From an uncultured Burkholderiales bacterium (lineage in GTDB: Bacteria > Pseudomonadota > Gammaproteobacteria > Burkholderiales > Burkholderiaceae_C): a stretch of 6,200 bases of DNA. A model generated the notes under the pieces. That model saw nothing but the letters and a program-made list of their open reading frames with translations, searched no databases and had not been told where the DNA came from. Where the stretch lies: positions 1 through 6,200 of the forward strand of contig CAIYFE010000336.1 in the NCBI GenBank assembly GCA_903925445.1, read 5' to 3'. Of the stretch, positions 1 to 3,862 are shown in pieces (position 1 is the stretch's first letter; the number at the start of each line of letters is the position of its first letter). A program made the translations under genes and the position numbers.

Positions 1-468
1 AAAGCCCACACCGTTGTCAAACAAGGCATCCAAGAGGCGATGCAAGATCATGGCGTCGGTGATGTCGGCCACATGAAATTCATCAAAACAAATGAGCTTG
101 TACTTTTGGGAAATTTGCTTGCCCAAAACATCCAAAGGATTGACCGTGCCTTGCAGCTCTCGCAGTTCACGATGCACTTCACGCATGAATTCGTGGAAAT
201 GCAGTCGCGTCTTGCGCTTGATGGGCACGGCCTCGTAAAAACAATCCATCAAAAAGCTTTTGCCACGCCCCACGCCACCGTACATGTAAACGCCACGTGG
301 AATGGGTGGGCGATTGATCAGCTTTTTGAGCGAATTAGAACGTTTTTCTTTGTATTGCGCCCACTCGGTGGCACAACGCTCCAACGCAGCAATGGCTCGC
401 AATTGCGCTGGGTCGCTTTGGAAACCTCGCGTTTGAAGCTCTTTTTGATAGTTTTCTTGAACGGACAT
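1..468 (-). CDS. zapE: Cell division protein ZapE (AFG1-family ATPase), N-terminal part
   Basis: The visible 156 residues are the start of an AFG1/ZapE-type P-loop ATPase; the 3' end lies beyond the left edge. In the known family ZapE is a cytoplasmic ATPase that associates with the FtsZ ring and matters under low oxygen or heat stress, and its mitochondrial homologue AFG1/LACE1 acts in protein quality control. Seen in the sequence: the opening MSVQENYQKELQTRGFQ, a Walker A loop GGVGRGKS at residues 64-71 (K70, S71), the family stretch LHFHEFMREVH around residues 89-99, and a Walker B segment LICFDEFHV at 125-133 (D129, E130). Family members are about 360-370 residues, so somewhat under half is present. 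The start is the ATG at 466-468, which fits the family's usual N-terminus; upstream there is only a weak purine-rich AGGG. It lies 33 bp after the small DUF3149 gene on the same strand, with no terminator between, so the two are probably co-transcribed. No frameshift is visible. Confidence 0.93.
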   Translation of the reverse strand, partial: MSVQENYQKELQTRGFQSDPAQLRAIAALERCATEWAQYKEKRSNSLKKLINRPPIPRGVYMYGGVGRGKSFLMDCFYEAVPIKRKTRLHFHEFMREVHRELRELQGTVNPLDVLGKQISQKYKLICFDEFHVADITDAMILHRLLDALFDNGVGF

Positions 469-501
469 ACAAGGCCCTATTGTGCCCTGCCCGCAAAAAC
501 C

Positions 502-642
502 TTAAGAATTGTTCTTCGATGACTTGTCCATCAAACCCAAAAACATCCGCGTGAAATAAACCGCCATGACCAAAACCAACAAAATAACCGCCAAACTCAT
601 CAGGCCATAGTCGGTTGAAAACAAATCAATTAACATTTTCAT
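502..642 (-). CDS. DUF3149-type small single-pass membrane protein
   Basis: A 46-residue protein of unknown function. It starts MKMLIDLFSTDYGLMSLAVI, which resembles the DUF3149 family of very short proteins in Betaproteobacteria: a brief amphipathic N-terminus with LFSTDYGLMSL, one hydrophobic helix at about residues 13-36, and a short polar tail (MDKSSKNNS). One membrane span is clear; no catalytic residue can be assigned. The start is well supported by an excellent ribosome binding site GAGGAG at 649-654 placed 6 bases before the ATG; the second ATG two codons later (634-636) would leave 12 bases and is less likely. The gene stands first in a minus-strand unit with zapE 33 bp downstream, and its promoter region is shared with the divergent moaA. 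Its position suggests a membrane partner or co-regulated companion of ZapE, but this is inference. The family name is from recognition, not a search. Confidence 0.85.
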   Translation of the reverse strand: MKMLIDLFSTDYGLMSLAVILLVLVMAVYFTRMFLGLMDKSSKNNS

Positions 643-648
643 TTTTAG

Positions 649-654
649 CTCCTC
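649..654 (-). promoter_or_regulatory. Strong ribosome binding site of the DUF3149 gene
   Basis: Read on the minus strand this is GAGGAG, 6 bases before the ATG at 642. It is the clearest Shine-Dalgarno sequence in the window and settles the start of the 46-residue gene. Confidence 0.8.
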
Positions 655-655
655 A

Positions 656-678
656 TACGAAATGCAGTTACTTTCGTA
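656..678. promoter_or_regulatory. Perfect 7-bp inverted repeat, candidate operator or leader hairpin
   Basis: TACGAAA (656-662) and TTTCGTA (672-678) are exact reverse complements separated by 9 bases. The element ends two bases before the GAGGAG ribosome binding site of the DUF3149 gene. It also covers the place where the -10 region and transcription start would fall if the FNR-type box at 698-711 activates that gene. It could be the operator of a dimeric repressor, or a stem-loop in the 5' leader. The repeat is seen directly; any function is inference. Confidence 0.4.
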
Positions 679-697
679 CTTTGAGAAGCATATCGTT

Positions 698-711
698 CTG
701 ATTTACATCAA
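698..711. promoter_or_regulatory. Candidate FNR/Anr (CRP-FNR family) binding site
   Basis: CTGAT-TTAC-ATCAA matches the FNR consensus TTGAT-N4-ATCAA at 9 of 10 defined positions; read on the minus strand it is TTGAT-GTAA-ATCAG. It sits in the 107-bp divergent region. Its centre (704.5) is about 62 bp from the DUF3149 ATG and about 45 bp from the moaA ATG. For class II activation (box centred near -41.5) the DUF3149 side would start transcription near 663, giving a leader of about 21 bases that holds the GAGGAG site. The moaA side would start at about 746, only 4 bases before its ATG. The geometry therefore favours the DUF3149-zapE direction. No good -10 hexamer is visible in either direction, so this remains a candidate. 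Confidence 0.5.
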
Positions 712-749
712 ATTTTCTAGCAATTGATCAGTGAGGCAAAATCAAAGCC

Positions 750-1916
750 ATGTCCGAACGCGTCATCCCCCTTGTTGATCAACGCTTGCGTGTCTTGCCC
801 GCAGTTTTGCCGCCGCAGCCCATTGCGCCCAATGGCTTGCTCAGCGACCGTTTGTCACGCCCCTTGCACGATTTACGCATCAGCGTCACGGACAAATGCA
901 ACTTTCGCTGCAACTACTGCATGCCGAAAGAAGTTTTCAACAAAGACTACGCCTATCTGCCGCACAGCGACTTGTTGAGCTTTGAGGAAATCACCCGCTT
1001 GGCACGTGTCTTTGTTGCGCATGGTGTGCAAAAAATTCGCCTCACCGGCGGCGAGCCCCTGCTACGCAAAAACTTGGAAATTTTGGTCAGCCAACTGGCG
1101 CAACTGAGAACGCCTCAAGGCCAGCCTTTGGATTTGACGTTGACCACCAACGGTTCTTTGCTGGCGCGCAAAGCACAACTGCTCAAAGAAGCCGGGCTGC
1201 AGCGCGTGACGGTCAGCCTGGATGGCTTGGACGACGCGGTGTTTCGCCAAATGAACGACGTCGATTTTCCAGTCGCTGATGTGTTGGCGGGCATTGAAGC
1301 AGCCAAGGCGGCTGGCTTGGGCTTAGACGCACAGGGTCGATGGAGCGGCCTCAAGGTCAACATGGTGGTCAAACGCAGCACCAATGTCGATCAAATTTTG
1401 CCCATGGCGCGCCACTTTCGAGGCAGCGGCATCACCTTGCGTTTCATCGAATACATGGATGTGGGCGCCACCAATGGTTGGTGCATGGACGAAGTTTTGC
1501 CTTCGGCAGAAGTGGTCAAGCGCATCCAACAAGAATTTCCCTTGGTCGCGCTTGAGGCCAATGCCACCGGCGAAACGGCGCAGCGTTGGGGCTATGCCGA
1601 TGCCCACGGAAAATTTGACCCCAAGCTGGGCGAAATCGGCGTCATCAGCAGCGTGACACAAGCCTTTTGCCGTGATTGCAATCGCGCACGACTGTCCACC
1701 GAGGGCAAGCTCTACCTGTGTTTGTTTGCTTCACAAGGCTGGGATTTGCGCGAACTCATGCGCAACAAACAAGCCAGCGATGCCGACCTTGCATCTGCCA
1801 TTGCTCACATTTGGCAAGGTCGCGACGACCGCTACTCCGAGTTGCGCGCGCTTTTGCCAGCAGAGCAACAAGCCTCCTTGGGTCGGCGTGTGGAGATGAG
1901 TTACATCGGTGGGTAA
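750..1916 (+). CDS. moaA: GTP 3',8-cyclase MoaA (molybdenum cofactor synthesis, radical SAM)
   Basis: MoaA is a cytoplasmic radical SAM enzyme that converts GTP to (8S)-3',8-cyclo-7,8-dihydro-GTP, which MoaC turns into cyclic pyranopterin monophosphate, the first intermediate of molybdenum cofactor synthesis. In this 388-residue protein the SAM-binding cluster motif CNFRCNYC provides C50, C54 and C57. The SAM-contact loop TGGEP is at 99-103. The second, substrate-binding cluster is supplied by C307, C310 (FCRDCNRARLS) and C324 (LYLCLF). The C-terminus ends in the family's GG tail (YIGG), so the protein is complete. It is longer than the 329-residue E. coli enzyme: about 26 extra residues precede the first cluster and short insertions follow (for example near 190-200). 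The ATG at 750 is preceded by GTGAGG at 731-736, at a rather long 13-base spacing. mobA follows after 4 bases. MoaA is assigned with high confidence; the exact start is a little less certain. Confidence 0.97.
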   Translation: MSERVIPLVDQRLRVLPAVLPPQPIAPNGLLSDRLSRPLHDLRISVTDKCNFRCNYCMPKEVFNKDYAYLPHSDLLSFEEITRLARVFVAHGVQKIRLTGGEPLLRKNLEILVSQLAQLRTPQGQPLDLTLTTNGSLLARKAQLLKEAGLQRVTVSLDGLDDAVFRQMNDVDFPVADVLAGIEAAKAAGLGLDAQGRWSGLKVNMVVKRSTNVDQILPMARHFRGSGITLRFIEYMDVGATNGWCMDEVLPSAEVVKRIQQEFPLVALEANATGETAQRWGYADAHGKFDPKLGEIGVISSVTQAFCRDCNRARLSTEGKLYLCLFASQGWDLRELMRNKQASDADLASAIAHIWQGRDDRYSELRALLPAEQQASLGRRVEMSYIGG

Positions 1917-1920
1917 AGCC

Positions 1921-2556
1921 ATGCGCCCAAATCAGGCGTCCATCACCGGCCTCATACTTGCAGGCGGCCGAGGCACGCGCATGGCAGGCGCAGACAAGGG
2001 TTTGCAAACTTTCAATGGCCAACGTTTGATTGACCACGCCTTGCAACGCTTGACGCCCCAAGTTGCCATCACAGCCATCAATGCCAATAGACATTTGCCC
2101 ATTTACCAAGCTTTGGATGTGGCCGTTTGGCCGGATAAAAACTCAAATTTTGAAGGTCCGTTGGCTGGTTTTTTGGTCGGACTCGAAAACGCGGCGACCC
2201 CTTATGTGCTCACCGTCCCATGCGACACGCCTTTTTTCCCGATGGATTTGGCTCAACGCTTGGCCACGGCGTTGCATGCCAAGTCAGCCGACATGGCGAT
2301 GGTCAGCGCCCCCAGCCCCGCAGAGCCACACATTTTGCGCAAGCAGCCAACGTTTTGTCTGATGCACACCCGCTTGCAGACAAGTCTGAAAGACTTTCTT
2401 GCTAAGGGAGGCAGAAAAATTGCAGATTGGGCGTCACAGCACACCACCGTGCTCGTGCCTTTTGATTGGCCTCATGACGCGTTGGATGCCTTCAGCAACC
2501 TCAACACGCCAGAAGAATTGCAAGCCCTTGCGCAATCACGCGTCAAGCGTGTTTGA
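1921..2556 (+). CDS. mobA: Molybdenum cofactor guanylyltransferase MobA
   Basis: MobA transfers GMP from GTP to Mo-molybdopterin, making the guanine dinucleotide form of the cofactor (MGD) used by DMSO reductase-family enzymes such as nitrate reductase and formate dehydrogenase. The 211-residue protein has the nucleotidyltransferase signature LAGGRGTRM at 13-21 with the following DKG (K26). The substrate-binding GPLAG is at 79-83, the metal-binding VPCDTPF is at 99-105 (D102), and the C-terminal family motif FSNLNTPEEL is at 191-200. Length is normal (E. coli 194). I chose the ATG at 1921, preceded by GGTGGG at 1908-1913 with a 7-base gap. A GTG at 1909, overlapping the end of moaA by 8 bp, would add four residues and cannot be excluded. 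The 4-bp gap to moaA suggests translational coupling. The 3' end overlaps the convergent ATP-grasp gene by 14 bp. No moeA follows, although it often does in related genomes. Confidence 0.96.
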   Translation: MRPNQASITGLILAGGRGTRMAGADKGLQTFNGQRLIDHALQRLTPQVAITAINANRHLPIYQALDVAVWPDKNSNFEGPLAGFLVGLENAATPYVLTVPCDTPFFPMDLAQRLATALHAKSADMAMVSAPSPAEPHILRKQPTFCLMHTRLQTSLKDFLAKGGRKIADWASQHTTVLVPFDWPHDALDAFSNLNTPEELQALAQSRVKRV

Positions 2557-3691
2557 CACGGGGCTCAAAGATTTCTTGTGCTGGCATTGGGCTAGAGCGC
2601 AACGGCTGATCGTTGCGCACCACCAAGTAGATGTGCTGGTATTTGACAACGCAATCTGCCACAAACCGTTCGGCCAAGGCTTGGGCTTGCGCGCGGGTGT
2701 CGGCGGTTGTCACGACGCACGCCATGCGATCGACGTTGTCCACCCAATCGCCGGGTTGTTTGTGCATCTGCACGCCACGAATGCCAGCGTCTTGCCACTG
2801 TGGCAAATCGACCCGATTGAACACGCCCGATCGTTGCGCCACAACCCAGCGGCTCACAGCCACACGCGGCGCAGCGGTCGAGGGCATGTTGTGTGGCACG
2901 CCCAGATGCAGATCAATCAGTCGCGAATGGATGCACGCATCCAAGGCCGTGCCAATCAAGCGTGGCGCTTGGCCGTCTGCCAAACGGGCTTTGATGTCTA
3001 GGCATCGCGGGCCTTGCGGCGTCAGCATCAGCTCAATGTGCGTCGCGCCCCAATCCAATCCGACAGCGTCGAGCAGCGAAAAAACATAGCGCTCTAAAAA
3101 TTCCCACTCTTCATGCATGGGCGTGAAGCAGTCACCTTCAAGAGCCACCGATGGGTTGTCTGAGAACTTTTCCTCACTCACGCCCAACAATTCATGCAGA
3201 CCGTCCCGCGTGAAAACATCGCAGCCAACCACCCTGATCTGCGCGTGTGGTTCTTCCACCAAGCGCTCATCGGCTGAAACGCCCAGTGCGCATGTGGCTT
3301 GCGCGATGCCCTTGCTTTGCAACAATTCGCTGACTTTCAAGCTGTCATTCAGCAACTGGGCAGTCTCGGGGTTTAAAAACTTCAAACCCAACACTTGCGC
3401 CAAACGGGCGGCGACTTCCAGTCGGTGGTCGACTAGGCAAAGCAAGGCATCGAAGTGCTCAAACTGGTGCAAGGCCTTCATGTAGAGGTGGATCTCAGCC
3501 TCGTTGTAGTTTTCAATTTCCACCAAGTGGCGCGCCTGCTTCACCCACTCCCAAACCTCAGCGCTTGCCTCGTACGAAGACAAGTCGGAGGTCAAAAAGC
3601 TAAAGCTATCGCCGCGAGCCAGCGCGGCTTGAATGATGTGGGTGTCATTGCCAGCGGGCAGGTCGAGGATGAGCAGGTGCTTGGAGGTCAT
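2543..3691 (-). CDS. ATP-grasp-family protein with shortened central domain
   Basis: A 382-residue protein whose two ends look like a carboxylate-amine/thiol ligase of the ATP-grasp fold, but whose middle does not. Residues 1-130 resemble the N-terminal pre-ATP-grasp domain (LLILDLPAGND, then DALLCLVDHRLEVAARLAQVLGL at 81-103 and the linker helix NDSLKVSELLQSKGIAQ at 115-131). Residues 153-260 resemble the distal half (RVVGCDVFTRDG at 153-164, GATHIEL at 215-221, GPRCLDIKARLADG at 227-240). Between about 132 and 152 there are only some 20 residues where intact members carry the VVKP strand lysine and the glycine-rich phosphate loop; I estimate 50-70 residues are missing. The usual metal-binding E-x-N is D232-I-K234. 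Product and substrate cannot be told. The start ATG has AAGGA at 3700-3704, 8 bases upstream. It lies 58 bases past the RND terminator, so it should have its own promoter, though I cannot point to one. The reading frame is otherwise unbroken. Confidence 0.8.
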   Translation of the reverse strand: MTSKHLLILDLPAGNDTHIIQAALARGDSFSFLTSDLSSYEASAEVWEWVKQARHLVEIENYNEAEIHLYMKALHQFEHFDALLCLVDHRLEVAARLAQVLGLKFLNPETAQLLNDSLKVSELLQSKGIAQATCALGVSADERLVEEPHAQIRVVGCDVFTRDGLHELLGVSEEKFSDNPSVALEGDCFTPMHEEWEFLERYVFSLLDAVGLDWGATHIELMLTPQGPRCLDIKARLADGQAPRLIGTALDACIHSRLIDLHLGVPHNMPSTAAPRVAVSRWVVAQRSGVFNRVDLPQWQDAGIRGVQMHKQPGDWVDNVDRMACVVTTADTRAQAQALAERFVADCVVKYQHIYLVVRNDQPLRSSPMPAQEIFEPRVKHA

Positions 3692-3749
3692 GGTCGCAAT
3701 CCTTGAAGTAATTCCCAGCAGCTAACGCAATCCCCGTGCCACAAAAGAA

Positions 3750-3780
3750 AAAGCCACTTTGACCGGATCAAAGTGGCTTT
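3750..3780 (-). terminator. Intrinsic terminator downstream of the RND permease gene
   Basis: AAAGCCACTTTGA (3750-3762) and TCAAAGTGGCTTT (3768-3780) form a perfect 13-bp stem with a 5-base loop CCGGA. Read on the minus strand the stem is followed by TTTCTTTTG, a good U-rich tail; on the plus strand the stem is followed by GAATTC with no T tract. It therefore ends minus-strand transcription coming from the RND gene, 82 bp after its stop codon, and separates that gene from the ATP-grasp gene. Confidence 0.9.
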
Positions 3781-3785
3781 GAATT

Positions 3786-3835
3786 CGCCGCTGAGCGGAA
3801 AAACCTTGCCGATTGGCAAATTTTTTCCGCTGGCG
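3786..3835. repeat. Long imperfect stem-loop in the RND 3' region
   Basis: AGCGGAAAAA (3794-3803) pairs with TTTTTCCGCT (3822-3831), ten perfect pairs. The stem extends through CGCC (3786-3789) with GGCG (3832-3835), leaving a 4-base bulge. An inner hairpin TTGCC (3806-3810) / GGCAA (3815-3819) has loop GATT. On the plus strand the inner stem is followed by ATTTTTT, so it could act as a weak terminator there, though no plus-strand gene reads into it. It could be an mRNA-protecting structure or a dispersed palindromic repeat. Confidence 0.6.
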
Positions 3836-3838
3836 CAG

Positions 3839-3862
3839 CGCTTTGGGCATTTCGCCCAAGCG
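3839..3862. repeat. Stem-loop directly after the RND stop codon
   Basis: CGCTT-T-GGGC (3839-3848) pairs with GCCCAAGCG (3854-3862), nine pairs with one bulged T and loop ATTTC. It begins at the base right after the TGA stop of the RND gene. It has no T tract, so it is not a terminator on its own. It is the first of three stem-loops read by minus-strand transcription before termination. Confidence 0.6.

Noticed and set aside
40..522. Plus-strand open frame of 160 codons over zapE
   Set aside because: The opposite strand encodes ZapE with intact Walker motifs; the plus-strand product resembles no family I know.
681..709. Sigma-70-like promoter for moaA: TTGAGA, 17 bases, TACATC
   Set aside because: The -35 is good but the -10 matches only 3 of 6 positions and overlaps the FNR-type box; too weak to list as a feature.
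643..749. Moco riboswitch or ModE site upstream of moaA
   Set aside because: The divergent region is only 107 bp, too short for the known Moco RNA motif plus a promoter, and no ModE-type palindrome is visible.
2542..2560. Possible bidirectional terminator at the mobA/ATP-grasp overlap
   Set aside because: Only two mutually exclusive 5-bp stems can form (GTCAA/TTGAC and CGTGT/ACACG), with no T tract on either side.
2399..3001. Plus-strand open frame of 200 codons across the mobA end and the ATP-grasp gene
   Set aside because: It overlaps two genes with better support and its product shows no motif; it is a shadow frame.
3759..3771. FNR-like sequence TTGAC-CGG-ATCAA
   Set aside because: The spacer is one base short for an FNR site, and the symmetry is explained by the tip of the terminator stem.
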